A stretch of DNA of 64,000 nt from SICU01 sp964408235. GTDB taxonomy: Archaea > Nanobdellota > Nanobdellia > Pacearchaeales > GW2011-AR1. The translations under genes were made by a program, and so were the position numbers. A model generated the notes under the pieces. That model worked only from the letters and a program-made list of their open reading frames with translations. It was not told where the DNA came from and did no database searches. Shown here one piece after another: positions 8,691-17,025 of this stretch (positions within the stretch are counted from its first letter, which is position 1; each line of letters begins with the position of its first letter). The stretch lies in assembly GCA_964408235.1 (NCBI GenBank), contig CAYOYN010000001.1, positions 1-64,000 of the forward strand, given 5' to 3'.

Positions 8691-8780
8691 TGAAGTGAGC
8701 CCGGTCTTCGCCGCGAAAACCGGACCCTTTCATCTCAGTTTAGGGAGATGAATATGAGAAAAACTCTAATGAGTTTTTAT
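8691..8780 (+). ncRNA. candidate structured ncRNA with three hairpins
   Basis: This is a GC-rich island in AT-rich DNA. Hairpin 1 pairs CCGGT (8701-8705) with ACCGG (8719-8723) and TTCG with CGAA inside. Hairpin 2 pairs 8729-8736 with 8745-8752 (8 bp, loop AGTTTAGG). Hairpin 3 pairs AAAAACTC (8759-8766) with GAGTTTTT (8771-8778) and runs into T-rich sequence, like a terminator. A TATA-like TTTAAATTTT at 8671-8680 would place the 5' end near 8698-8705. No protein or known RNA family was recognised. Confidence 0.5.
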
Positions 8781-8793
8781 TAGGTTTATCCAA

Positions 8794-8997
8794 TTAAAGT
8801 TGGTTTAAACGTACTTTCTTCGGAGAAGAGGCCTTTTTAATCTTTACCCAGTATCTTACCGCAAATATCAAACACAAAAATCCCACTGCAAAATAGATAA
8901 GGTGCATTTTGAGGCCTAAAAACATAAAACAGAATGTAAAAATAGAAAGTGCGATAGCCAAAAAGAAGTTGCTGTCTTTTTCGGATGTGAACTCCAT
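8794..8997 (-). CDS. small two-helix membrane protein
   Basis: 67 aa starting MEFTSEKDSN. Two hydrophobic helices separated by a short polar turn are followed by a Lys/Arg-rich tail. No family is recognised. A longer reading to 9141 exists but would overlap the start of the divergent antiporter gene. The shared TATA-like box near 9018-9026 is about 25 nt from this ATG, so I use 8997. The Kef-type neighbour is divergently transcribed. Confidence 0.55.
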   Translation of the reverse strand: MEFTSEKDSNFFLAIALSIFTFCFMFLGLKMHLIYFAVGFLCLIFAVRYWVKIKKASSPKKVRLNQL

Positions 8998-9017
8998 TAA
9001 CATAATAATGACAATAC

Positions 9018-9026
9018 ATTTAAAAT
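9018..9026. promoter_or_regulatory. bidirectional TATA-like element
   Basis: ATTTAAAAT is close to palindromic. It lies about 25 nt before the ATG at 8997 on the minus strand and about 30 nt before the ATG at 9054 on the plus strand, where a GAGGAG ribosome-binding site touches the start codon. It probably serves both divergent genes. Confidence 0.4.
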
Positions 9027-9053
9027 TGTTTCCATTCTTTAAGAAACGAGGAG

Positions 9054-10882
9054 ATGGAAACTTTACTTTCACAAATAGGGATAATTGTTGGCATAGCTGC
9101 AATAATCTCCATTTTAGGGAGAGTAATAAAACAACCTCCAATAATTGCGTATCTTATCACAGGAGTTTTGGTAAGCCCTTTGTTTTTCAATTTAATAGAC
9201 CCGGCAACTCATCTAGAATCTTTAGCCGGTATAGGAATATCTCTTCTTCTTTTTATTATAGGGACAAGTCTAGATTTTAGAATATTCAAAAGTGTAGGTG
9301 GCGTCTCAATAGTTGGTGGAATTGCAACAGTTGCAATCGTTTGTTCAGCATCATTTCTTATTGCAAAATTCTTAGGCTTTTCAATAGTTCCATCATTGTA
9401 CATCGCCCTAGCATTTTCTTTTTCAAGTGCAGTAGTTGTCGTAAAAATATTATCTGATAAAAAAGAAATAGAAACATTACATGGTCAAATAGCTCTAGGG
9501 ATCCTAATAATTGAAAGTTTTATTGCAGCTCTAGCTTTAATGATAATTCCAGTAATCTCTTCAGAAGGAGCAAGCGGAATATTCTCTCAAATATTCAAAT
9601 TCATATTAATGATTTCTTCAGTTATTCTAGTTGGCCATTTCATATTTTCTAAAATGTTAAGTTTTGCAGCTAAAAATCAAGAAGTTTTGTTTCTTGTAAG
9701 TCTAGCTTGGGCCTTATCAGTAGGAGCAATATTCGAAATAGTAGGAGTTTCAACAGAAATAGGTGCCTTGGTAGCTGGAATGGTAATTGCTTCTTCTAAG
9801 TATAATTTAGAAATAAAATCAAAAATAAAAGGAATTAGGGACTTCTTCGTAATACTTTTCTTCGTATACTTCGGAGCTCAGTTATCTTCTCCAATCAATT
9901 CAGAATTAATTGTTCAAGCATTAATATTTTCAACATTTATTCTTGTAATAAAACCTGTAATTGTAATGAGTCTAACAAGGTCGTTTGGTTTCAAAAAAAG
10001 AACTAATTTTATGGTTGGAACTAGCCTAACCCAAGTAAGTGAATTTTCATTAATAGTTATTCTAATGGGTTATTCTCTAGGGCATATCGAACAATCCGTA
10101 TTTTCATTAACAATTCTAGTAACTTTGGTAACTGTATCTTTAAGCAGTTATGCAATATATTTTTCAACTCCAATATATAATTCAATTTCAAGATTTCTTG
10201 GATTATTTGATGGTAAAAGAAAAAATTTAGGAACCCATCAAAGAACAGAGAAGTACGACCTTATCTTATTTGGATATAGCAGATTAGGATTTAATTTAGT
10301 AAAAGCGTTTGAATTAGCTAATAAAAAATACTTAGTAGTGGATTATAATCCAATAACTATAATAAATCTCTCAAAGAGAGGAATACCTTGTGTTTACGGA
10401 GATGTAAATGACTCTGAATTCTTAAAGAGTATAAATCTTAAAACTGTAAAGATGATTGTTTCCACAATTCCAGATTACGCTGCAAATGATAATATCATGA
10501 AATTAATGGATAAAGAAAGTACATTCATAGCAACTTCAAATCAAATACATAATGCTATAGGCTTGTACGAAAATGGTGCAGATTATGTAATAATGCCTCA
10601 TTATTTAGGAGGAGATTATATTGCAAGTATGTTGATAAGGGACAACTTCAATAAGAAAACAATAAAACAAGAAGGTAAACTCCATATTAAACAAATACAA
10701 GAAAGACTCAAAGATAATTCANNNNNNNNNNNNNNNNNNNNNNNNNNNNNNNNNNNNNNNNNNNNNNNNNNNNNNNNNNNNNNNNNNNNNNNNNNNNNNN
10801 NNNNNNNNNNNNNNNNNNNNNACAAGAAGGTAAACTCCATATTAAACAAATACAAGAAAGACTCAAAGATAATTCAATCTAA
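9054..10882 (+). CDS. Kef-type CPA2 cation/proton antiporter with TrkA-N domain
   Basis: Monovalent cation (K+ or Na+)/H+ antiporter. Residues 1-380 hold about twelve membrane helices of the CPA2 exchanger fold. From about 400 a Rossmann TrkA-N domain begins (KYDLILFGYSRLGFN). The 100-N gap interrupts the 3' end. The 55 bp before it (10667-10721) are repeated exactly after it (10822-10876), so collapsing the duplication gives an in-frame end ...KDNSI and a stop at 10880-10882, for 557 aa. As assembled, the frame is broken. The corrected stop overlaps the convergent gene by 4 bp. Confidence 0.88.
10667..10876. other. artificial assembly gap with duplicated 55-bp ends
   Basis: 100 Ns (10722-10821) sit between two identical 55-bp copies (10667-10721 and 10822-10876). 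A de Bruijn assembly with k=55 leaves exactly such overlaps between adjoining contigs. The true sequence is probably continuous with one copy and no Ns, which also restores the antiporter reading frame. Confidence 0.85.
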
Positions 10883-11505
10883 TCTTTGCCATCAACAATT
10901 ATTCTCTTAAACAAATCAAGAAATCTAAGTATAATTTCAAGACATACTATGAAAAGTAAAACATAGCCTACAAAAATAATTGATTCTTGCATATTTCCCA
11001 TAAATTCTCTAAACTTTGAAATATCTATTAGTTTATGGCTGAGTAAAGTTATTGCAAGTATTGTAAAAGGTACTAACTTAGCAACTTCGGCAGAAATTTC
11101 ATTATTATAATAAGCTAAAAGTCTTATTGATCCAACAACTGCAGCAGATAACAACAAAACTTGATCTAACGAGCCTATATCAGAAAATAAAATTAAGGCT
11201 AATGCAAATAGAATATACCAAAATAATATTAGGAAAGGAAGCAATATAATATACTCAATAAAATAAAGAATTCCTGCAAACAGCTTATTTAATGAAGGAT
11301 GGTCAAAAGAATTATATTGTTGCAAGTTAAGAGAGATTATATCTTTTTTCGAAATTAACCTATAAACCTTTGATATGAATATTGCATATATGAAAATAAG
11401 AATCATATATGTTGCAACAGTGAATATATTCTGATACATTAAAGGCAAAGAGTAAATATAATCTACAAAACCACTTATCTTTTCTACAATCATCTCAAAA
11501 CTCAA
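10879..11505 (-). CDS. uncharacterised polytopic membrane protein
   Basis: 208 aa with about five hydrophobic segments (near 28-50, 78-110, 118-130, 140-155 and 172-195). Polar loops include NLQQYNSFDHPSLN. The layout resembles a widespread archaeal membrane family with no known function, and I cannot name it. It converges on the antiporter gene and overlaps its corrected stop by 4 bp. Confidence 0.6.
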   Translation of the reverse strand: MSFEMIVEKISGFVDYIYSLPLMYQNIFTVATYMILIFIYAIFISKVYRLISKKDIISLNLQQYNSFDHPSLNKLFAGILYFIEYIILLPFLILFWYILFALALILFSDIGSLDQVLLLSAAVVGSIRLLAYYNNEISAEVAKLVPFTILAITLLSHKLIDISKFREFMGNMQESIIFVGYVLLFIVCLEIILRFLDLFKRIIVDGKD

Positions 11506-11569
11506 AAGAATTAAGCATATTTAAAACCTCAGGCATAAGGCATAAATACACATAAAATTCAATTAATTC

Positions 11570-12424
11570 ATGGTAAAAATAATCCTTTTCTACAAATTTG
11601 TAGAAATAAAGAATCCCAAAGAATTAATGGAAAGTCACCTTGATTATTGCAAAAATCTTGGTTTGAAAGGAAAAGTCCTACTGGCTAGCGAGGGCATCAA
11701 TGGTTCTGTAGCTGGAACAGAAGAACAAATAGATAGTTATATGGCTGAATTAAAAAAAGACCCTAGGTTTAGAGATATTGAATTCAAAATAGAATATGGT
11801 TTAGAAAATCCATTTGATAAAATGCTTGTAAGGGTAAGAAAAGAAATAATTAGATTAGGGCAAGATATTGACTTGAATAAAGTTGGAAAATATGTTTCTC
11901 CAGCAGATTTCTTAGAGTCATATAAAGATCCAAATACCGTAATCATTGATACAAGAAATGATTACGAATCTAAAGTTGGAAAATTCAAAGGAGCAATTAT
12001 TCCTCAAATCGCAACATTTAGAGAATTCCCTGAGTTTGTAAAAAACTTAAAACTTCCAAAAGACACAAAGATTCTAACCTATTGTACTGGAGGAATACGT
12101 TGTGAAAAAGCAAGCGCGTATATGTTAAAAGAAGGTTTCACAAATGTGTCTCAATTGCACGGAGGAATAATAAAATTCTGTCAAACTATTCCAAATGCAG
12201 ATGTATGGGAAGGACAGTGTTTTGTATTTGATAATCGTCTTTCTTCACCAATAGGCACTGATAAAAAACAAATTAATAATTGCATACATTGTAACACTCA
12301 ATCAGACTTATACAGAAACTGTAAAATAAAAACTTGTAACAAGCTCATTTTCATTTGCAATGATTGTAGAAAAGACTTTCATGCTTGTTGTTCAAAAGAC
12401 TGTATGAAAAAACTTCTTAAATAA
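11570..12424 (+). CDS. trhO: tRNA uridine-34 hydroxylase, rhodanese-like (TrhO/YceA family)
   Basis: Oxygen-dependent hydroxylation of tRNA U34 is the known role of the family. The N-terminal acylphosphatase-like domain is residues 1-95 (GKVLLASEGINGS at 34-46). The rhodanese domain is about 108-200 with active-site loop CTGGIRC at 172-178 (C172). The C-terminal region carries a dense Cys set (CIHC, C..C, CNDC, CC, C) that probably binds zinc. The length of 284 aa is typical. It is a single gene; nearby tRNA genes are unlinked. Confidence 0.88.
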   Translation: MVKIILFYKFVEIKNPKELMESHLDYCKNLGLKGKVLLASEGINGSVAGTEEQIDSYMAELKKDPRFRDIEFKIEYGLENPFDKMLVRVRKEIIRLGQDIDLNKVGKYVSPADFLESYKDPNTVIIDTRNDYESKVGKFKGAIIPQIATFREFPEFVKNLKLPKDTKILTYCTGGIRCEKASAYMLKEGFTNVSQLHGGIIKFCQTIPNADVWEGQCFVFDNRLSSPIGTDKKQINNCIHCNTQSDLYRNCKIKTCNKLIFICNDCRKDFHACCSKDCMKKLLK

Positions 12425-12440
12425 TTAAAATAAAATTGAA

Positions 12441-13208
12441 TTAAAGACCTAATGGGTGCAAAAGATTTCCTTTAGAATCCATTTTGTATTTCCCTAATAT
12501 AAGGTGCTCGCAGATTATGCCTGTGTGAACATAGAACTTAAACTTTTCTCGGGCATGTGCAAAAAAGAAAACATCATCGCCGTGGAACTCTTCAGATGTT
12601 CCATATCTAAAAGGGCTTTCAATAACTTTTCTTGAGAATAGGACACATCCATTTGAGGGTATCGCAGCCTCTATTATTTCTCCGCTTTTTATTTCTTCAT
12701 TAGTAAAATACCTCTTGATTCGCAAATCAAACCTGTTATTTATTTTAGGATAAAGTCCTCTTCTCTTTATTTCTGCAAACTGTTCCTCTGTAAAATATCT
12801 CCATGCGACAGGCATCATCCTTTTCTCTCCAGATACATAAAAATAATTGTAGTAAAGTCCCGAGACCACATCTTTATTCGCTTTTAGGAGTTCATTTAGA
12901 ATATTTTCTGGAACAATAACATCGGTATCAACGAAAAGTAGGAAATCATATCCATTATCTTTTGCATAATCCATTATCTTGTTCCTGCTTGAAATCAACC
13001 TCTTTTGATTTAACTGCTCATTTGTATCATCATAAATCGTTTTAAAACCAGTCTGCTTTGAGATTTTTTCAAAAAAGATTTTATTTTTTGAGTTATCAAC
13101 TATTAGAATATCAAATTTAGGAAAATCAATCTTTTTTATTGAAGCTATAAATTTATCAAAACAATATTCCATGCCGTCAAAAATCGGCGTGGCGACCAAA
13201 ATCTTCAT
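12441..13208 (-). CDS. family 2-like (GT-A) glycosyltransferase
   Basis: 255 aa. The N-terminal nucleotide-sugar-binding fold begins MKILVATPIFDG, with a DxD-type metal motif VDTDV at 93-97. The later segment around FHGDDVFFFAHA supplies the acceptor-side acidic residues seen in GT-A enzymes. No membrane helix is visible, so it is cytoplasmic or peripheral. The substrate is unknown; glycosylation of surface proteins such as the NxS/T-rich ones in this window is a possible use. Confidence 0.75.
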   Translation of the reverse strand: MKILVATPIFDGMEYCFDKFIASIKKIDFPKFDILIVDNSKNKIFFEKISKQTGFKTIYDDTNEQLNQKRLISSRNKIMDYAKDNGYDFLLFVDTDVIVPENILNELLKANKDVVSGLYYNYFYVSGEKRMMPVAWRYFTEEQFAEIKRRGLYPKINNRFDLRIKRYFTNEEIKSGEIIEAAIPSNGCVLFSRKVIESPFRYGTSEEFHGDDVFFFAHAREKFKFYVHTGIICEHLILGKYKMDSKGNLLHPLGL

Positions 13209-13266
13209 AATTTAAACTTATATTTATATTTTAAATAAGTTTTGCTAATCAACTGGACAAATAAAT

Positions 13267-13581
13267 TTAAACGCTATTATAGAATCTAGCAAATGTCCAA
13301 CCTAATACGTAGAACATAACATAACTCTGTAATAATCCTATAAGTATTGTCCAATCATAGAATGAAAATCCAATAGGGTATTTTGCAACAATGAATGCAG
13401 TATCAAAATCGCTAAACCAAACAAACAATCCATAAAATACGAGAACAATCATAGCCATCATTCCAAGGGCATGTCCAAGTGCATATGGTTTAAGGTCCCC
13501 AACTCTAAAATGCTCATGCATTCCATCATGGGCGTGCATATCCATGTGTTTAGAATGATGATGCATCGACCTTTTTTTCAT
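13267..13581 (-). CDS. small membrane protein with His/Met-rich N-terminus (DUF5676-like)
   Basis: 104 aa. Residues 1-27 are rich in His and Met (MHHHSKHMDMHAHDGMHEH), followed by two membrane helices (about 33-57 and 73-97). It resembles small two-helix proteins of the DUF5676 type, though that is a guess. The His/Met cluster could bind Cu, Ni or Zn. A TATA-like ATATATAAAC region lies about 25 nt upstream. Confidence 0.5.
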   Translation of the reverse strand: MKKRSMHHHSKHMDMHAHDGMHEHFRVGDLKPYALGHALGMMAMIVLVFYGLFVWFSDFDTAFIVAKYPIGFSFYDWTILIGLLQSYVMFYVLGWTFARFYNSV

Positions 13582-13728
13582 AACCTATATACTCCAGTAT
13601 CATATATAAACTTTACTTCAGAAAGTTTATGCATGTTGTCGTCAGACGACTTTGTATGAATCTTATTAATAAATACAAATTTCAACAATAGTAAAGATTT
13701 AAAAACAATTTTTATCACAAAAGTTTAG

Positions 13729-13800
13729 GCTCGTCTAGTATATCGGTTAGTACATGGCCCTGTCGCGGCCAAGAGCCGGGTTCGATTCCCGGGACGGGCG
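13729..13800 (+). tRNA. tRNA-Asp (anticodon GTC)
   Basis: A 7-bp acceptor stem (GCTCGTC/GACGGGC, one G-U pair) encloses an anticodon stem TGGCC/GGCCA with loop CTGTCGC (anticodon GTC) and a T arm GCCGGG-TTCGATT-CCCGG. The discriminator is G and no CCA is encoded. A TATA-like TTTAAAAA lies about 30 nt upstream. Its 3' end marks the left border of a higher-GC segment. Confidence 0.96.
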
Positions 13801-13801
13801 T

Positions 13802-13821
13802 CTCTAGCTAATCTTCTAGAG
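13802..13821. terminator. hairpin just downstream of tRNA-Asp
   Basis: CTCTAG (13802-13807) pairs with CTAGAG (13816-13821) around an 8-nt loop. It begins one base after the tRNA discriminator. It could aid 3' end formation or be part of a tRNA-associated integration junction. The strand is uncertain. Confidence 0.3.
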
Positions 13822-13851
13822 CTATACACTAGCGTAATTCAGTGGAGCTGC

Positions 13852-15336
13852 TTACAGTTTCGCAAGTTCGTCAGATCTCAAACAGCACTTCTTGTATTTC
13901 TTCCCGCTCCCACACGGACAGCGTTCATTCCTCCCAATCTTGGACTTCCGTTGAAATGCTGGCAGCTTTGGATATTCGCTAAAATTTATCGCTTGTGGGA
14001 CTTGATGAAGCCCCCATTGAAGCTCCGTGGCCAAGGGTCTGATTTCTTCTCTTCTCTCTGCGCTTACTTCTAGAGAGGGTGCGTAGAACAAGTCCCAACT
14101 AACGAAGCCAGATCTCACATGTGCTCCGTAGTTAACTGCCAAGCCAACAACTTGACTTCCTGCACTTATTGTTATCCCACACTGCCACTCAATGTAAGAA
14201 GCCAGAGCCATGAGTCTGCGCATTCGATAAGACTTTTCATCTTCATCAGGCAACTGTTTGCATACGAACAATACATACACTGTCTTTGAGAGACTTGTCG
14301 GCATCAGAATGCGAAAATGTGGGTGCTTTGTTGAGACAAGGATTCCGTATAGTCCTTCTGCCAATAGTCTGCGTCCAAGGCGTGATTCGGATGCAAGAGT
14401 TCTCAAGGCAATTTCAAGTTCACTAACAGGTTGAGTCAACTCTGGAAACTGCAGCGTTCCATTGAGCGCGTTATCAGTAAAGCGATCAATCATGTCATCA
14501 ATAAGAAAGCTGGGTGCGTTGCTTTCGACATACGACTTGTACTGTGGGCTACTAACAAACTCATCCCAACAGCCGTCTTCAATGAATAGACCGGTTACCT
14601 CTTTAGGAATCACGAAATCATGTTTGTTGTTTTCATCGCTGAAGTGAGTAAGATAGTAAGCCAGCAACTCCTCTTCTCCTGCTGCTAGAACTCTCTTACC
14701 TGATCTCATGAAGCGTTCTTTGCTTCGTAGATATGCAAGGAAATCAGATGTAGTGTTTAGATGGCCTAGAATCTTGCTCAAATTAGTCTCGTCCAATACA
14801 TGTACGTAAGGACGATTCGGATCTAAGTCACCAACGGTGAAGATTGCTTCGTCGCTCACTTGTTCTGAAGTAACCATTAGTGATCCAGTAGAAGAGGGGA
14901 GTGCGGCCGCTCTTCTGCCAGTCGGATCGTGTGCAACAACCACGAGATGAAATCTAGGATTCGCCGGCATAGAAAACGGAAGACGTTGCTTGCATTGCTT
15001 GTCGCTAAAGACCCTATCAGGGTGCTTCCTCAACCAACCCTCGGCACGATACAACTGATGTGCTGATTCTTGGATCGCACGACTATACCACCTTTTCCAT
15101 GCAGTCTCTGGATTTGCGTGTGATGGATACTCGCAGTTCTTGTCAGAGAAAAGAATGATGTCGTCCCCAAAGACCACCATTAGATCAACTATTTCCCTGC
15201 CGTCGGCCCAGTTCTTCTTGCCTTGATCTTTAAACGGTGACTGATAGCTCCACAGTCGCAGGAAGCTCTTGCGTGCTAAAGTACCTAAGTAATTTTCAGT
15301 TTCTATCGTCACTGCACGCAAGAGCCTCGTAAGCAT
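13852..15336 (-). CDS. SEC-C motif protein with possible nuclease-like N-terminus
   Basis: 494 aa of unknown function. The C-terminus carries a complete SEC-C zinc motif (GRNERCPCGSGKKYKKCC). Near the N-terminus, E48-x2-D51-L-x-V-V-F followed by D65-K66 resembles the acidic/lysine core of PD-(D/E)xK nucleases; this is inference. Base composition is clearly richer in G and C than every neighbour, and codons such as CTC, CGC and GCC are common. Together with the adjacent tRNA-Asp, this points to recent acquisition, probably from a bacterium. Confidence 0.72.
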   Translation of the reverse strand: MLTRLLRAVTIETENYLGTLARKSFLRLWSYQSPFKDQGKKNWADGREIVDLMVVFGDDIILFSDKNCEYPSHANPETAWKRWYSRAIQESAHQLYRAEGWLRKHPDRVFSDKQCKQRLPFSMPANPRFHLVVVAHDPTGRRAAALPSSTGSLMVTSEQVSDEAIFTVGDLDPNRPYVHVLDETNLSKILGHLNTTSDFLAYLRSKERFMRSGKRVLAAGEEELLAYYLTHFSDENNKHDFVIPKEVTGLFIEDGCWDEFVSSPQYKSYVESNAPSFLIDDMIDRFTDNALNGTLQFPELTQPVSELEIALRTLASESRLGRRLLAEGLYGILVSTKHPHFRILMPTSLSKTVYVLFVCKQLPDEDEKSYRMRRLMALASYIEWQCGITISAGSQVVGLAVNYGAHVRSGFVSWDLFYAPSLEVSAERREEIRPLATELQWGLHQVPQAINFSEYPKLPAFQRKSKIGRNERCPCGSGKKYKKCCLRSDELAKL

Positions 15337-15540
15337 TTAACGATTGTTGTGGTAGAACTGAAGCACTCTCTGCGTCGCCACAAAGCATAAATAGAAGTGT
15401 GCCGTCGGTAGTTCGAAGCACGAAGGACTTATGAGTCTTCCGCTGAAGTTATCTAGCAAACACATCTGGTAGAAGAACCAGAGGTGGGGCGCGCATAATA
15501 TCCCAGCTAGAATTAAATAATCTCATTTCATTTCTACACT

Positions 15541-15960
15541 ATGAACTTCAAAGAATGTAAAGAAAAAGGTTTCATTGAAAATGTAAAAGGTGATAAAAAA
15601 ATAGCTCATGCTGTTTACAAACTAGCTTCAAAGAAGCTACTCGTACAATCTTTTATTCCAATGGATAAAGATCATGTCGAAGTAAGATTTACTTTATTTT
15701 TTGATAGTTTAACTCAATTTCTTGATTCTCTCGCACTTGAAAAAGGTTACAGAATTTTGACTGTTGACGCGTACTTTGTGTTTATGAAAGATGTTTTGAA
15801 AGAAAACATACTCTCAAAGAGATTTGCTAAGTTGGTAGAAGCTTACAAATTAATGAAATATGAAGGGAAATTACTAACAAAAGAAGAATTCGAAGATCAT
15901 GTAGCTAATTTAATGGAATTACTCTCATTTATTGGAGAAAAATATTTTCAAAGTCAGTAA
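15541..15960 (+). CDS. HEPN-like helical protein
   Basis: 139 aa, all-helical. The middle part (FTLFFDSLTQFLDSLALEKGY...AYFVFMKDVL) follows the pattern of HEPN proteins, where two helices flank a GYxxxxxxAY segment. The usual RNase motif Rx4-6H is not evident, so nuclease activity is doubtful. No MNT nucleotidyltransferase gene is adjacent. A TATA-like TTAAATA is centred 25 nt before the ATG. Moderate confidence in the family only. Confidence 0.5.
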   Translation: MNFKECKEKGFIENVKGDKKIAHAVYKLASKKLLVQSFIPMDKDHVEVRFTLFFDSLTQFLDSLALEKGYRILTVDAYFVFMKDVLKENILSKRFAKLVEAYKLMKYEGKLLTKEEFEDHVANLMELLSFIGEKYFQSQ

Positions 15961-15962
15961 AT

Positions 15963-16193
15963 TTACATTCCTAAGAATTTGAACAAATCATAGACTAAGA
16001 AAGCAGGCCAAACCAATGCTTTCAAAAATCCAACTACTCCTGCTCCAAAGCTAGATGCTGTAGATACATAATATACAGTTGCGCCTAAGAATCCTAATCC
16101 GTAAACTGCTCCACCACAAGCAGAAGATTTAGAGCTTCCACAATTACAATCCTCGCAATAATTGCTCATTTTCTCTTTATTTGACTTTCTCAT
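15963..16193 (-). CDS. small Cys-rich membrane protein (CxxCxCGSSKSS family)
   Basis: 76 aa. A short Cys-rich head (YCEDCNCGSSKSSACGG, residues 12-28) precedes two hydrophobic segments and ends VYDLFKFLGM. I recognise this as a recurring small family in DPANN and CPR genomes with no known role. A TATA-like box at about 16217-16227 supports the start at 16193. It is convergent with the HEPN-like gene, 2 bp apart. Confidence 0.6.
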   Translation of the reverse strand: MRKSNKEKMSNYCEDCNCGSSKSSACGGAVYGLGFLGATVYYVSTASSFGAGVVGFLKALVWPAFLVYDLFKFLGM

Positions 16194-16244
16194 AATTAAA
16201 ATATGTCAAATTAGTTAATAAATGTTGCTAAGAATTTTGATTGT

Positions 16245-16940
16245 TTACAACGGAACTTCAATAATCATTAAATAAAGCCCCTTACTTGAAATAATCTCAA
16301 TCTCTTTCAAATCATAAATCTCTATGCTATCTCTATGAGATAATTTATCTCCTTCAATCAAGCAACCTCCCTCAATCACAAATGCAAAAAAGCCCCTTCC
16401 TTTTTCAAGAGGATAATTTATTCTTGTTTCTTTGTCAAATTTCCCTAAAAATATTTTAGCATCCTGATTGATAAAGAGATTGTTATCCTTTTTATTTCCT
16501 GAAACAACCTTAGTAAGTTCGTTATGCCTTAGATCAATAAATCTCTTATCATGTCTAGGCATAATATCTTCTTTTGAAGTTTCGATCCATATTTGAAATA
16601 ATTCAAGACTTTTATCTTTTGAATTGTTAAATTCAGAATGGGTAATGCCTCGACCGGCAGACATTACTTGCATTTCTCCTTCTTTTATGACTTCCATATT
16701 CCCCATGCTATCTTTATGAATTAGTTCTCCTGAATAAACTAAAGTTATAATCTCCATATTATCGTGTGGGTGAGTCATAAATCCTTTTCCGCGAGAAATA
16801 ATGTCATCATTAAGAACAAGCAATTTTCCAAAGCCAGTTCTTTCAGGATTATAATAATTAGAAAAGCTAAAACTAAATTTAGATTTAAGCCAATCTAGGT
16901 CGCTTTTTCCTCTTTCAGAAGCTAACTGTATCCTTTTCAT
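16245..16940 (-). CDS. pirin family protein (bicupin)
   Basis: Cupin-fold metal-binding protein. The iron ligands of pirins are all present: H57, H59, H101 and E103 (in THPHD and GITHSEFN). At 231 aa it matches the short YhhW-type pirins, some of which have quercetinase activity while others act as redox-sensing cofactors. The true substrate is unknown. It is monocistronic. Confidence 0.85.
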   Translation of the reverse strand: MKRIQLASERGKSDLDWLKSKFSFSFSNYYNPERTGFGKLLVLNDDIISRGKGFMTHPHDNMEIITLVYSGELIHKDSMGNMEVIKEGEMQVMSAGRGITHSEFNNSKDKSLELFQIWIETSKEDIMPRHDKRFIDLRHNELTKVVSGNKKDNNLFINQDAKIFLGKFDKETRINYPLEKGRGFFAFVIEGGCLIEGDKLSHRDSIEIYDLKEIEIISSKGLYLMIIEVPL

Positions 16941-17025
16941 AATTTAAAATTCTAACCAAACTATAAAGATTTTACTTAATGTCTAGGCCAAAAAACCTTA
17001 TAAATACAAACTAATTCAAGATATA

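Larger units (their letters stand above)
13801..15510. mobile_element. putative horizontally acquired segment next to tRNA-Asp
   Basis: From the end of tRNA-Asp to about 15510, composition shifts to higher GC, then returns abruptly to AT-rich sequence. The segment holds one complete gene and 204 bp of upstream DNA (15337-15540), which has a small hairpin (CTGGT...ACCAG near 15465) but no other visible gene. I found no integrase and no clean duplication of the tRNA 3' end at the right border, so the mechanism is unproven. Confidence 0.5.

Noticed and set aside
8998..9141. N-terminal extension of the small membrane protein at 8794
   Set aside because: It would run across the shared promoter and the first codons of the divergent antiporter gene.
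10616..10855. Minus-strand ORF spanning the N gap
   Set aside because: It exists only because of the duplicated 55 bp and the run of Ns; it is antisense to the antiporter gene.
13822..15540. Right-hand tRNA-Asp att duplication
   Set aside because: I looked for a copy of the tRNA-Asp 3' end at the right border of the high-GC segment and found none, so integration at the tRNA is not proven.
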